Shown here piece by piece: positions 41,888 to 50,151 of a stretch of DNA of 64,000 bases. Origin of the DNA: Luteibacter pinisoli (GTDB lineage: Bacteria > Pseudomonadota > Gammaproteobacteria > Xanthomonadales > Rhodanobacteraceae). Under the pieces are notes generated by a model. That model was given only the letters and a program-made list of their open reading frames with translations, searched no databases and was not told where the DNA came from. The stretch is from assembly GCF_006385595.1 (NCBI RefSeq), contig NZ_CP041046.1, positions 682,001 to 746,000 on the forward strand. The letters run 5' to 3'. Position 1 is the first letter of the stretch. Each line of letters opens with the position of its first letter. The translations under genes and the position numbers were made by a program.

Positions 41888-43406
41888 TATGACCCCCGAC
41901 ATGGACGCATCGGTACGCTTGTACCTCGGTATCGACCTTGGCACGTCCTCGGTCAAGGCCGTCGTGATCGACGACGCCGGCGCCGTGCGCGCCAGCGCGT
42001 CGAGTCCGCTCACCGTGTCCCATCCGCGGCCGCGCTGGTCCGAGCAGGACCCGGCGGCGTGGTGGGCGGCGACGGAAGCGGCGGTGGGCGAGGTGCTGCG
42101 GGGTGTCGATGCAAGCCGCGTTGCCGCCATCGGGCTCTCCGGCCAGATGCATGGCGCCACGCTGCTCGACAAGGACGACGCCGTGCTCCGGCCGGCCATC
42201 CTCTGGAACGATGGCCGCTCCGACCTCGAATGCGCGGCACTGGAAAAAGTACCGCGCTTTCGCGAGATCACCGGCAATCTCGCCATGCCGGGCTTCACCG
42301 CGCCCAAGCTCGCCTGGGTACGCGAGCACGAACCGGACATCTTTGCCCGCGTGGCGAACGTGCTGCTGCCCAAGGATTACCTGCGCCTGAAGCTCACCGG
42401 CGACTACATGACCGACGCGTCCGATGCGGCCGGCACCTTGTGGCTGGACGTGCGCCAGCGCCAGTGGAGCGACGACATGCTCGCCGCCACGGGCCTGGAC
42501 CGTTCGCACATGCCCGAGGTGTTCGAGGGCAGCCAGCCCGCGGGCCGCCTGCGCAAGGACCTCGCCGAGCGTTGGGGCATGGCGACCGTGCCGGTGGCCG
42601 CCGGTGGCGGCGACAACGCCGCGGGGGCCGTGGGCGTGGGCATCGTGCGCCACGGCCAGGCCATGCTGTCGCTGGGCACGTCGGGCGTCTATTTCGCCGT
42701 GTCCGACGGCTTCCGGGCCAGCCCCGAGACGGCGGTGCACAGTTTCTGCCATGCACTGCCGGCCACCTGGCACCTCATGTCGGTCATGCTCAACGCGGCC
42801 AGCTGCCTGGACTTCACGGCACGGCTTACCGGCTATGCCGACGTGGCCGCCCTGCTGGCGGATGCTGAAGGTGAGGGCCTGAAGCCGGATGGCCCGGTGT
42901 TCCTGCCGTACCTCACCGGCGAACGCACGCCCCATAACGATGCGCACGCCCGTGGCTCGTTCACGAACCTGGGCCCCGACACCACCCGCACCGACCTGGC
43001 CAATGCCACGCTGGAAGGCGTCGGTCTCGGTCTCCTTGATGGCCTGCTCGCCGTCGAGGGTACGGGCCTCATCGCCGACGAGATCACAGTGATCGGTGGC
43101 GGCTCGCGCAGCGCGTACTGGACCCAGATGCTGGCAGACATTCTCGGCAAACGACTGGTGCTCCGTGCCGGCGGCGAAGTGGGCCCCGCGCTGGGCGCGG
43201 CCCGGCTGGCCCGCCTGGCGGTGGAGCCCGGCGCCTCGCTGGACGTGGTTTGCCCCATGCCCGCGGTCACCGCGGTGCGTGAACCCGATGCAGCGCGTCA
43301 TGCTTATTTCCGTGAAACGCGCCACCCTTTGTTTCGGCGCTCTTATGAGCAACTGAAGCCGCTGTATACCGACGCCGTCCCTGGCGACGATTTCCGCCCG
43401 TCCTGA
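41880..43406 (+). CDS. xylB: Xylulokinase
   Basis: A 508-residue FGGY-family kinase that phosphorylates D-xylulose to xylulose 5-phosphate, feeding the pentose phosphate pathway. The ATP-site start is YLGIDLGTSSVKAVVID; further FGGY blocks are GLSGQMHGATLLD (with substrate His), PAILWNDGRS, LPKDYLRLKLTGDYMTDASDA, VAAGGGDNAAGAVG, MLSLGTSGVYFAV, LPYLTGERTPHND and ITVIGGGSRSAYWTQMLAD. Two close starts exist, ATG 41880 (overlapping xylA by 8 bp, used here) and ATG 41889; neither has its own Shine-Dalgarno sequence, so translation is probably coupled to xylA. Confidence 0.95.
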   Translation: MGDMTPDMDASVRLYLGIDLGTSSVKAVVIDDAGAVRASASSPLTVSHPRPRWSEQDPAAWWAATEAAVGEVLRGVDASRVAAIGLSGQMHGATLLDKDDAVLRPAILWNDGRSDLECAALEKVPRFREITGNLAMPGFTAPKLAWVREHEPDIFARVANVLLPKDYLRLKLTGDYMTDASDAAGTLWLDVRQRQWSDDMLAATGLDRSHMPEVFEGSQPAGRLRKDLAERWGMATVPVAAGGGDNAAGAVGVGIVRHGQAMLSLGTSGVYFAVSDGFRASPETAVHSFCHALPATWHLMSVMLNAASCLDFTARLTGYADVAALLADAEGEGLKPDGPVFLPYLTGERTPHNDAHARGSFTNLGPDTTRTDLANATLEGVGLGLLDGLLAVEGTGLIADEITVIGGGSRSAYWTQMLADILGKRLVLRAGGEVGPALGAARLARLAVEPGASLDVVCPMPAVTAVREPDAARHAYFRETRHPLFRRSYEQLKPLYTDAVPGDDFRPS

Positions 43407-43436
43407 GCGGGTGAATCCATAACGATGGAGATCAGC

Positions 43437-44447
43437 ATGAAGCAGAGGGCCCTACACACGTTGCTGGCCGTATCGATGGTCGCCGCTGGCGTGTTCGCAC
43501 CGCAGGCGCACGCAAGCAAGGACAAGCCCGTGATCGGCTTCTCCATCGATGACCTGCGCGTCGAGCGCTGGACCCGTGACCGCGATTACTTCAAGGCGGC
43601 CGTGGAAGCCAAGGGCGGCACCGTGTCGGTGCAGTCCGCCGACGCCAACGAGCAAAAGCAGATCCAGCAGATCGAAAACCTGATCGCGCGCAAGGTCGAT
43701 GTCATCGTCATCGTGCCGTTCAACGCGAAGACCCTGACCACGGTGGTGGCCGAAGCGAAGAAGGCCGGCATCAAGGTCATCTCTTACGATCGCCTGATCC
43801 TCAACGCCGACGTCGACGCGTACATCTCGTTCGATAACGACAAAGTGGGCCAGATGCAGGCGCAGGGCGTGGTCGACGCCGCACCGAAGGGCAACTACTT
43901 CCTGCTTGGCGGCGCGCCGACGGACAACAACGCGAAGATTCTTCGCGAAGGCCAGATGAAGGTGCTGAAGCCCCTGGTCGACAAGGGCGACATCAAGATC
44001 GTCGGCCAGCAGTGGACCAACGAGTGGCTCGCCTCGAACGCGCAGTCGATCATCGAGAACGCGCTGACCGCCAACAAGAACAACATCCAGGGCATCGTCG
44101 CCTCCAACGACGGCACCGCCGGTGGTGCGATCGCCGCGCTCAACGGGCAGAAGCTGGCCGGCAAGGTGGCCGTGTCCGGCCAGGATGCCGACCTGGCGGC
44201 GATCAAGCGGATCAAGGCCGGCACCCAGACGATGACGGTGTACAAGCCGATCAAGACCATCGCCACCGATGCCGCGAACCTGGCCGTGCAGTTCGCCAAG
44301 GGCGAGACGCCGTCATTCACCTCGAAGCTGAACAACGGCAAGGGTGACATCAACACCATCCTGCTCACCCCGACGCTGTTGACCAAGGCGAATGTCGACC
44401 TGGTCGTGAAGGACGGCTTCTACACCCAGGCCCAGGTAGGCCCGTAA
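43437..44447 (+). CDS. xylF: D-xylose ABC transporter substrate-binding protein
   Basis: A 336-residue periplasmic xylose-binding protein. Signal peptide: LHTLLAVSMVAAGVFAPQAHA. The mature part has IGFSIDDLRVERWTRDRDYF, QSADANEQKQIQQIENLIARKVDVIVIVP, VISYDRLILNADVDAYISFDN, GAPTDNNAKILREGQMKVL and AIAALNGQKLAGKVAVSGQDADL, the known XylF pattern. ATG 43437 has GGAG 6 bp upstream. A perfect hairpin follows the stop and separates this abundant component from the ATPase and permease genes. Confidence 0.96.
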   Translation: MKQRALHTLLAVSMVAAGVFAPQAHASKDKPVIGFSIDDLRVERWTRDRDYFKAAVEAKGGTVSVQSADANEQKQIQQIENLIARKVDVIVIVPFNAKTLTTVVAEAKKAGIKVISYDRLILNADVDAYISFDNDKVGQMQAQGVVDAAPKGNYFLLGGAPTDNNAKILREGQMKVLKPLVDKGDIKIVGQQWTNEWLASNAQSIIENALTANKNNIQGIVASNDGTAGGAIAALNGQKLAGKVAVSGQDADLAAIKRIKAGTQTMTVYKPIKTIATDAANLAVQFAKGETPSFTSKLNNGKGDINTILLTPTLLTKANVDLVVKDGFYTQAQVGP

Positions 44448-44456
44448 CACCGCAAC

Positions 44457-44477
44457 GGGGCCCGCATGGCGGGCCCC
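44457..44477 (+). other. Stable hairpin between xylF and xylG
   Basis: GGGGCCCGC (44457-44465) and GCGGGCCCC (44469-44477) form a perfect 9-bp stem around ATG, 9 bp after the xylF stop. With no T-run it is likely an mRNA 3'-stabiliser or processing signal that raises xylF over xylGH, as is usual for binding-protein genes. Confidence 0.75.
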
Positions 44478-44511
44478 ATCACGGCGTCGTCAGGCAGAGG
44501 AAAGGTACAAG

Positions 44512-46059
44512 GTGAGCGAATACCTGTTCGAGATGCGCAACATCGTCAAGGAGTTTTCTGGCGTGCGCGCGCTCAATGGCATCAACCTGGCCGTGCGGCC
44601 AGGTGAGTGCGTGGGCCTGTGCGGCGAGAACGGCGCCGGCAAGTCCACCCTCATGAAGGTGCTCTCCGGCGTGTACCCCTACGGTACGTGGGAAGGCGAG
44701 ATCCTGTTCGACGGCAAGCCGCTCAAAGCGCATTCGGTGCGCGACAGCGAGAACGCCGGCGTCGTCATCATCCACCAGGAGCTGATGCTGGTGCCGCAGC
44801 TCTCCGTGGCCGAGAACATCTTCCTTGGCAACGAGATCCGTAAGTTCGGCGGTGTCATGGATTACGACGCCATGTATGCCCAGGCCGATGCGTTGCTGGC
44901 ACGGCTGAAGCTGAAGGACGTGAACGTCGCCGCGCCGGTGATGAACTACGGCGGCGGTTACCAGCAGCTGTTCGAGATCGCCAAGGCGCTGGTGAAGAAC
45001 GCCCGCCTGCTGATCCTCGACGAGCCGTCCTCGTCGCTCACGTCGTCGGAAACCGACACCTTGCTGTCAATCATCGAAGACCTGAAGCGCGACGGCGTGG
45101 CCTGCGTCTACATCTCGCACAAGCTGGATGAAGTGGCCCGCGTGTGCGACACCGTCACCGTCATCCGCGATGGCAAGCACATCGTCACCAAGCCGATGAG
45201 CGAGATGACCACCCATTCCATCATCACGGCGATGGTCGGCCGTGAGATCGAGAACCTGTTTCCGAAGATGGACCATGAGATCGGCGAGGTCATCTTCGAA
45301 GCGAAGCACGTCACCTGCTGGGACGTCGCTAACCCGAACCGCAAGCGCGTGGACGATATTTCGTTCCAGGTGCGCCGCGGCGAAATTGTTGGCATCGCCG
45401 GGCTGGTCGGCGCCGGCCGCACCGAACTCGTCTCAGCCATTTTCGGCGCCTACCCGGGCCGCTCCGAGGCGGAGCTGATCCTCGAAGGCAAGCCGATCAA
45501 GGTGAAGAACCCCGAGCAGGCAATCAAGGCGGGCCTGTCGCTGGTGCCGGAAGACCGCAAGCGCCAGGGCATCGTGCCGTTGCTGGGGGTTGGCGACAAC
45601 ATCACCCTGGCGACCCTCTCGCACTTCGCCCATGCCGGCCAGATCGACCGCCAGGCCGAAATGCAGGTGGTGGATGCCGAGATCAAGCGCCTTCGCGTGA
45701 AGACGGCCAGCCCCGAGCTGGCCATCCAGGGCCTCTCCGGCGGTAACCAGCAGAAGGCTGTGCTCACCAAGATGCTGCTCCCGCAGCCGAAGGTGCTGAT
45801 CCTCGACGAGCCCACCCGCGGCGTCGACGTGGGTTCCAAGTACGACATCTACACGCTGATGTTCGAGCTGGCCGCGAAGGGCGTGGCCATCATCATGGTC
45901 TCGTCCGAAATGCCCGAGGTGCTGGGCGTGAGCGACCGTGTGCTCGTCGTCGGCGAAGGCAAGCTGCGCGGCGATTTCAAGAATGTCGGCCTTACCTCCG
46001 AGCAGGTGCTGGCCGCGGCGATTTCCCATGCCGCCGAAGGTCCCGCGCACGCGGCCTGA
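44512..46059 (+). CDS. xylG: D-xylose ABC transporter ATPase
   Basis: A 515-residue double ATPase of the carbohydrate uptake CUT2 class. Domain 1: Walker A GENGAGKST, Q-loop IIHQELMLVPQLSVAENIFLG, Walker B LLILDEPSSSLT and switch His in YISHKLDE; its signature is atypical (MNYGGGYQQLFEIAKAL). Domain 2: degenerate Walker A GLVGAGRTE, signature LSGGNQQKAVLTKML, Walker B VLILDEPTRGVD. Degeneracy of the second site is normal in this class. The start is GTG 44512 with AGGAAAGG upstream. It forms the importer with XylF and XylH. Confidence 0.96.
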   Translation: MSEYLFEMRNIVKEFSGVRALNGINLAVRPGECVGLCGENGAGKSTLMKVLSGVYPYGTWEGEILFDGKPLKAHSVRDSENAGVVIIHQELMLVPQLSVAENIFLGNEIRKFGGVMDYDAMYAQADALLARLKLKDVNVAAPVMNYGGGYQQLFEIAKALVKNARLLILDEPSSSLTSSETDTLLSIIEDLKRDGVACVYISHKLDEVARVCDTVTVIRDGKHIVTKPMSEMTTHSIITAMVGREIENLFPKMDHEIGEVIFEAKHVTCWDVANPNRKRVDDISFQVRRGEIVGIAGLVGAGRTELVSAIFGAYPGRSEAELILEGKPIKVKNPEQAIKAGLSLVPEDRKRQGIVPLLGVGDNITLATLSHFAHAGQIDRQAEMQVVDAEIKRLRVKTASPELAIQGLSGGNQQKAVLTKMLLPQPKVLILDEPTRGVDVGSKYDIYTLMFELAAKGVAIIMVSSEMPEVLGVSDRVLVVGEGKLRGDFKNVGLTSEQVLAAAISHAAEGPAHAA

Positions 46060-46099
46060 TCCACTCCACCATTCCACGCGTCACCAGGGAAGCCTTTCC

Positions 46100-47245
46100 A
46101 TGCAGTCCCAGAAAGTCCAGCAACTCTTCGTCCGCTACAAGATCCTGGCGCTGCTCATCGCCGTGGCCGTGATCTGGGTGTTCTTCCACCTGAAGACGGA
46201 CCAGGCCTTCATCACGCCGAACAACCTCTCCAACCTGTTCCGGCAGATGGCGATTACCGGCATGCTTGCCTGCGGCATGGTGTTCATCATCATCGCCGGC
46301 GAGATCGACCTGTCGATCGGCTCCCAGCTAGGCCTGCTCGGTGGCGTCGCAGCCATCCTCACCGTGAACCTCGGGTGGGGTACCTGGCCATCGATCGGCG
46401 CGGTGCTGGTGCTGGGCATGCTGATCGGCGCGTTCAACGGCTTTGTCGTCACCAAGATGCGCGTACCGTCGTTCATCGTCGGCCTGGGCGGCATGCTCGC
46501 CTTCCGCGGCATCGTCCTCTACATCACCGGTAGTTCCACCATCGCCCCGGCGCCGGACGACCTGGTGCAGCTGGGCCAGGGCTTCGTGCCGGTGGCGCTG
46601 TCGCAGTGGGTCGGCGGCATCATCTTCCTGGTGATGATCGGGCTTACCGCCCGTCGCCGCATGCGCCGCGCGAAGCTCGGCCTGCAGCAGGCGGCCATGT
46701 GGATCGACGTGGCCCGCCTGGTGATCATCGGCGCGGTGATCTTCGGCTTCATCCGCATGCTGAACGACGCCAACGGCATTCCCATCCCGGTGATGATCCT
46801 GCTGGCGCTGCTCGCGGTATTCACCTACGTCTCGACGCAGACGGTGTTTGGCCGCCACATCTATGCCGTGGGCGGCAACATGGAGGCCACGCGCCTGTCC
46901 GGCGTCAACGTGGGCCGGGTGAAGCTGGTGGTGTTCGCCATCATGGGCCTGATGTGCGCCTTCGCCGGCATCATCACAGTGGCCCGTACCGGCTCCGGCT
47001 CGCCGTCCGCGGGTACGGGCGGCGAGCTGGACGCGATCTCCGCGTGCTTCATCGGCGGTACGTCGATGCGCGGCGGTTCCGGCACGGTCTACGGTGCGCT
47101 GATCGGCGCCCTGGTCATGGCCAGCCTCGATAGCGGCATGCAGCTGATGGACGTCGACAACTCCTGGCAGATGATCATCAAGGGCGTGATCCTCGTCCTG
47201 GCGGTGTGGGTGGACGTGCTCTCCGGCAGCAACCGCAACGCCTGA
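46100..47245 (+). CDS. xylH: D-xylose ABC transporter permease
   Basis: A 381-residue inner-membrane permease of the CUT2/BPD_transp_2 family with about ten membrane segments. Typical blocks are ACGMVFIIIAGEIDLSIGSQLGLLGG (the EAA-like DLSVG motif), FNGFVVTKMRVPSFIVGLGGMLAFRG, GRHIYAVGGNMEATRLSGVNV and FIGGTSMRGGSGTVYGALIGALVMASLDSGMQLM. ATG 46100 has AGGGAAG upstream. Last gene of the xylose operon; the next gene on the opposite strand starts its stop codon 5 bp away. Confidence 0.95.
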   Translation: MQSQKVQQLFVRYKILALLIAVAVIWVFFHLKTDQAFITPNNLSNLFRQMAITGMLACGMVFIIIAGEIDLSIGSQLGLLGGVAAILTVNLGWGTWPSIGAVLVLGMLIGAFNGFVVTKMRVPSFIVGLGGMLAFRGIVLYITGSSTIAPAPDDLVQLGQGFVPVALSQWVGGIIFLVMIGLTARRRMRRAKLGLQQAAMWIDVARLVIIGAVIFGFIRMLNDANGIPIPVMILLALLAVFTYVSTQTVFGRHIYAVGGNMEATRLSGVNVGRVKLVVFAIMGLMCAFAGIITVARTGSGSPSAGTGGELDAISACFIGGTSMRGGSGTVYGALIGALVMASLDSGMQLMDVDNSWQMIIKGVILVLAVWVDVLSGSNRNA

Positions 47246-47250
47246 TCGGG

Positions 47251-47778
47251 TTACTTGGTCGGCAGGGCCTTTGCCATTTTCAGATGCTGCTTCAGCGTGG
47301 GCAGCGTTTCTTTGGCAAAGGCCTTCAGCTCCGGGTTCGAGCCCTTCTCGACTTCCACCTCGAAGATCGCCACGGCCTTCTCGTGGTCGGCGACCATCAC
47401 CTTGGCGTATTCGCGGTCGAAGTCCTTCCCGTTGAGCATCTTCAGGGCGTTGATGTCCTTCTGTGCTTCCGGCGGCGGCTCGGTGGTGGTGGCATAGCCG
47501 CGGTCGCCGCTGCCCAGGCTCGTCAGCTTGTCATTCGCCTTGGTGTGGTCGTCGACCATGTGCTGGGCGAATTGCTTCACTTTCGCCGATGAGCCCTGCG
47601 CGAGGGCCAGCTTGCTCAGCTCCACTTCGCTGACGTTGGCGCCGGTGGCGTTCTGGTAAAAGCCGGCATCCGTGGGCGTGCCGCCCTTGGAGTCCTTCTC
47701 CTGGGCCGCCAGCGCGGCGAGGGGCAGGGTGGTGGCAAGGGCAGCGGTAAGTAGCAGGCGGGGCAGGCGATGAGCCAT
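47251..47778 (-). CDS. Exported DUF4142 protein
   Basis: A 175-residue exported protein with a signal peptide (MAHRLPRLLLTAALATTLPLAALA). The mature part is a ferritin-like four-helix pattern of DUF4142: FYQNATGANVSEVELSKLALAQGSS, VKQFAQHMVDDHTKANDKL, DREYAKVMVADHEKAVAIFEVEVEKG and LKAFAKETLPTLKQHLKMAK. The repeated H and E positions could bind metal, but a function is not established. Family members are common in periplasm of proteobacteria and linked to stress. Monocistronic, convergent with xylH. Confidence 0.85.
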   Translation of the reverse strand: MAHRLPRLLLTAALATTLPLAALAAQEKDSKGGTPTDAGFYQNATGANVSEVELSKLALAQGSSAKVKQFAQHMVDDHTKANDKLTSLGSGDRGYATTTEPPPEAQKDINALKMLNGKDFDREYAKVMVADHEKAVAIFEVEVEKGSNPELKAFAKETLPTLKQHLKMAKALPTK

Positions 47779-47921
47779 GGCGGTATCTCCGTGAGGTTCT
47801 GCCTTGGTGTCGCATCCCGCCCATGAAACCGTCGTGACCTTCGCGGGTAGGCAGGCACCACGCTGGCGGGACTGGCGTCCGCGCCGGCTCGCTCGCTAGC
47901 ATGCGGTACGAGGGGGACAGC

Positions 47922-48410
47922 ATGGCAACACTGGATAGGGAGCCCATTGAGGGCACGCATACACTTCGATACCGATCAACACGCGGCGAAGTCTGGCGCT
48001 TCTATTGGAGCTCCTGGCGGAAGTCCCTGTGGATCGTCCACGTGATCGTTGCCGCCGCCATTGCCTGGAGCCTTTCCGACCTGACGTGGCCGTCGGTGTT
48101 GCTCTGGTTCGCCGCGTGCCTGCCAGTGGTCGTCGCCGTCTTCGCGGCGGTTCCCCAGATCATGTTCAAGCCATGGGAGCGCACGCTTCACCTCACCCCG
48201 GACGGCTGGTCGACCACGATCGGCAGGAAGTCAGGCTCGATGTCGTGGAAGGTTATCCGCAGCGTGGCGACGACACCGGACGGTTTGTTGATCGTCGGCG
48301 TTTCGGGAAACGCCATGATTGTTCCGGGTCGGGCGTTCGATGGTGAGGCCCACCGGGAGGCGATTATGGCCGATGTGCGGCGATGGTATAGCGCTGCACG
48401 GGCTCAGTAA
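47922..48410 (+). CDS. Small membrane protein, YcxB-like
   Basis: A 162-residue protein with two adjacent membrane helices (about 37-55, VHVIVAAAIAWSLSDL, and 60-78, VLLWFAACLPVVVAVFAAV) followed by a soluble beta-rich C-terminal domain (ERTLHLTPDGWSTTIGRKSGSMSWKVIRSVATTPDGLLI). The pattern two helices, then T-x-x-G...W..I..v....d....i resembles the YcxB-like family, whose function is unknown. ATG 47922 has AGGGGG 6 bp upstream and is favoured over an in-frame ATG at 47901. It is convergent with metK. Confidence 0.65.
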   Translation: MATLDREPIEGTHTLRYRSTRGEVWRFYWSSWRKSLWIVHVIVAAAIAWSLSDLTWPSVLLWFAACLPVVVAVFAAVPQIMFKPWERTLHLTPDGWSTTIGRKSGSMSWKVIRSVATTPDGLLIVGVSGNAMIVPGRAFDGEAHREAIMADVRRWYSAARAQ

Positions 48411-48485
48411 TTGCATACTTTGAGAATGGCCGCAGAGTGACAATGCGGACGTTCCTGGCCTGCGTTGATTGTGTCGTTGAGGCAA

Positions 48486-48515
48486 AAAAACGGGCGCCGT
48501 AGGGCGCCCGTTTTT
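48486..48515. terminator. Bidirectional terminator after metK
   Basis: AAAAACGGGCGCC (48486-48498) pairs with GGCGCCCGTTTTT (48503-48515) around GTAG. A- and T-runs on both sides allow it to end metK (minus) and the YcxB-like gene (plus). Confidence 0.92.
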
Positions 48516-48537
48516 GGTGTCGCATGCCGTTGGAGGC

Positions 48538-49755
48538 TTAGCGGCGAGCCTTGGCGCCCAGGCCAGCGGCGTCGCGCAGGAGCTCCGCACGGTCGGTCTT
48601 TTCCCACGAGAACGCGGTGTAGGTGCTGCCATCGGCAGCCTTCACTTCGTACGGCTTGCGGCCGAAGTGACCGTACGACGCGGTCGGCTGGTAGATCGGG
48701 TGCACCAGGTCGAGCATCTTGATGATGCCGTACGGGCGCAGGTCGAAGTGCTTGCGCACCAGCTTTTCGATCTTCTCGTCGGGGATCTTGCCGGTGCCGA
48801 AGGTCGTCACCGAGATCGAGGTCGGCTCCGCCACGCCAATGGCGTAGCTGACCTGGATTTCGCAACGGTCGGCCAGGCCGGCAGCCACGATGTTCTTGGC
48901 CACGTAACGTGCCGCGTAGGCCGCCGAACGGTCCACCTTGGACGGATCCTTGCCCGAGAACGCACCGCCACCGTGACGGGCCCAGCCGCCGTAGGTGTCG
49001 ACGATGATCTTGCGGCCGGTCAGGCCGCAATCGCCCACCGGGCCACCGATGACGAACTTGCCGGTCGGGTTGATGTGGAACTTGGTGTCCTTGTGCAGCA
49101 GCTTCGCCGGCAGGACGGGCTTGAGGATCAGCTCACGCACGCCTTCGACGAGGTCCTTCTGCTTCACGCCCGGATCGTGCTGGGTCGAGAGCACCACGGC
49201 GTCGATGGCCACGGCTTCGCCGGCCTCGTTGTAGCGCAGGGTGACCTGGCTCTTGGCGTCCGGACGCAGCCACGGCAGCGGCGAGTTCTTCTTCTTGCGG
49301 ATCTTGGCCTGCTGTTCCACCAGGCGGTGGCTCAGGTGGATGGCCGCCGGCATGAACTCAGCCGTCTCGTTGGTGGCGTAGCCGAACATCAGGCCCTGGT
49401 CGCCAGCGCCCTGTTCTTCCGGCTTCTTGCGGTCCACGCCCTGGTTGATGTCCGGCGACTGCTTGCCGATCAGGTTCAGGACGCCGCAGGTGGCGCCGTC
49501 GAAGCCGACGTCCGACGAGTCGTAGCCGATGTCGAGGATGACCTTGCGGGTCAGGGCTTCGAGGTCGATCCAGGCGCTCGTGGTGATCTCGCCCGCGACG
49601 ATGGCGACGCCGGTCTTCACCAGCGTTTCGCAGGCCACGCGCGCACGGGGATCCTGCGCCAGGATGGCGTCCAGGACGGCGTCGGAGATCTGGTCGGCGA
49701 TTTTGTCCGGATGGCCTTCGGAGACCGACTCGGAGGTGAAGAGGAAGCTGCTCAT
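48538..49755 (-). CDS. metK: S-adenosylmethionine synthetase
   Basis: A 405-residue enzyme that makes SAM from methionine and ATP. Motifs are FTSESVSEGHPDKIADQISD (catalytic His), GAGDQGLMFGYATNE, the flexible-loop end, KFHINPTGKFVIGGPVGDCGLTGRK (phosphate-binding) and TYGGWARHGGGAFSGKDPSKVDRS. C-terminal GRKPYEVKAADGSTYTAFSWEKTD. Length slightly longer than E. coli MetK (384). A methionine-cycle palindrome is 12-35 bp upstream of the ATG, overlapping the leader or promoter; no SAM riboswitch is visible. Confidence 0.97.
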   Translation of the reverse strand: MSSFLFTSESVSEGHPDKIADQISDAVLDAILAQDPRARVACETLVKTGVAIVAGEITTSAWIDLEALTRKVILDIGYDSSDVGFDGATCGVLNLIGKQSPDINQGVDRKKPEEQGAGDQGLMFGYATNETAEFMPAAIHLSHRLVEQQAKIRKKKNSPLPWLRPDAKSQVTLRYNEAGEAVAIDAVVLSTQHDPGVKQKDLVEGVRELILKPVLPAKLLHKDTKFHINPTGKFVIGGPVGDCGLTGRKIIVDTYGGWARHGGGAFSGKDPSKVDRSAAYAARYVAKNIVAAGLADRCEIQVSYAIGVAEPTSISVTTFGTGKIPDEKIEKLVRKHFDLRPYGIIKMLDLVHPIYQPTASYGHFGRKPYEVKAADGSTYTAFSWEKTDRAELLRDAAGLGAKARR

Positions 49756-49766
49756 CGTAGGGATAT

Positions 49767-49790
49767 ATCCTTCTTTACGGATAAAGAGAT
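49767..49790. promoter_or_regulatory. Methionine-cycle operator upstream of metK (SahR-like)
   Basis: ATC CTTCT TTA, centre CG, GAT AAAGA GAT. One inner triplet is TTA instead of ATC; the other three triplets and the spacing match the metF, ahcY and metE sites. Confidence 0.65.
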
Positions 49791-49939
49791 AAATGGGGGC
49801 GCGCCATGATACACGCCCCCGAGACGGTTTGCAGCGCCAAGCGTACCCCCGGGGGGTGACGATTGCATGGACATTCAGGCCCGGCGGGCCTCCCGGATAC
49901 GCCGGCCGGTCTTTATATCCATATGAGTTTTTAACGTAA

Positions 49940-49966
49940 TTGTGAGAACCACGTCACAAAGTGACG
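49940..49966. promoter_or_regulatory. Overlapping palindromes upstream of the autotransporter
   Basis: TTGTGA (49940-49945) and TCACAA (49954-49959) are an inverted repeat with an 8-bp spacer. CGTCAC-AAA-GTGACG (49952-49966) overlaps it. They lie in the only A+T-richer part of the 361-bp gap 49791-50151, which otherwise holds no gene. The 8-bp spacer does not fit a CRP/Clp site (6 bp), so the regulator is unknown. Confidence 0.4.
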
Positions 49967-50151
49967 CCGTTCGCCGGTCCGTTCGACCCGAAAAAGTGAC
50001 AAATTCGGTAATACGTAAAACTACCTAATTCTCGAACCGCGGTGCGACGCCATTTCACATGGCGTGGCATGGAACCTGCCTATCGCCCCCCGTCAGCGCG
50101 TCACGCGCGCCGCTCGCCGATACCGGCGGCGTCATCTACGGGGGGTTGGGT

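Noticed and set aside
49756..49800. SAM riboswitch before metK
   Set aside because: The leader is short and shows no riboswitch-like conserved blocks; only the palindromic operator is seen.
49940..49959. CRP/Clp binding site upstream of the autotransporter
   Set aside because: The half-sites TGTGA and TCACA are 8 bp apart, not the required 6.
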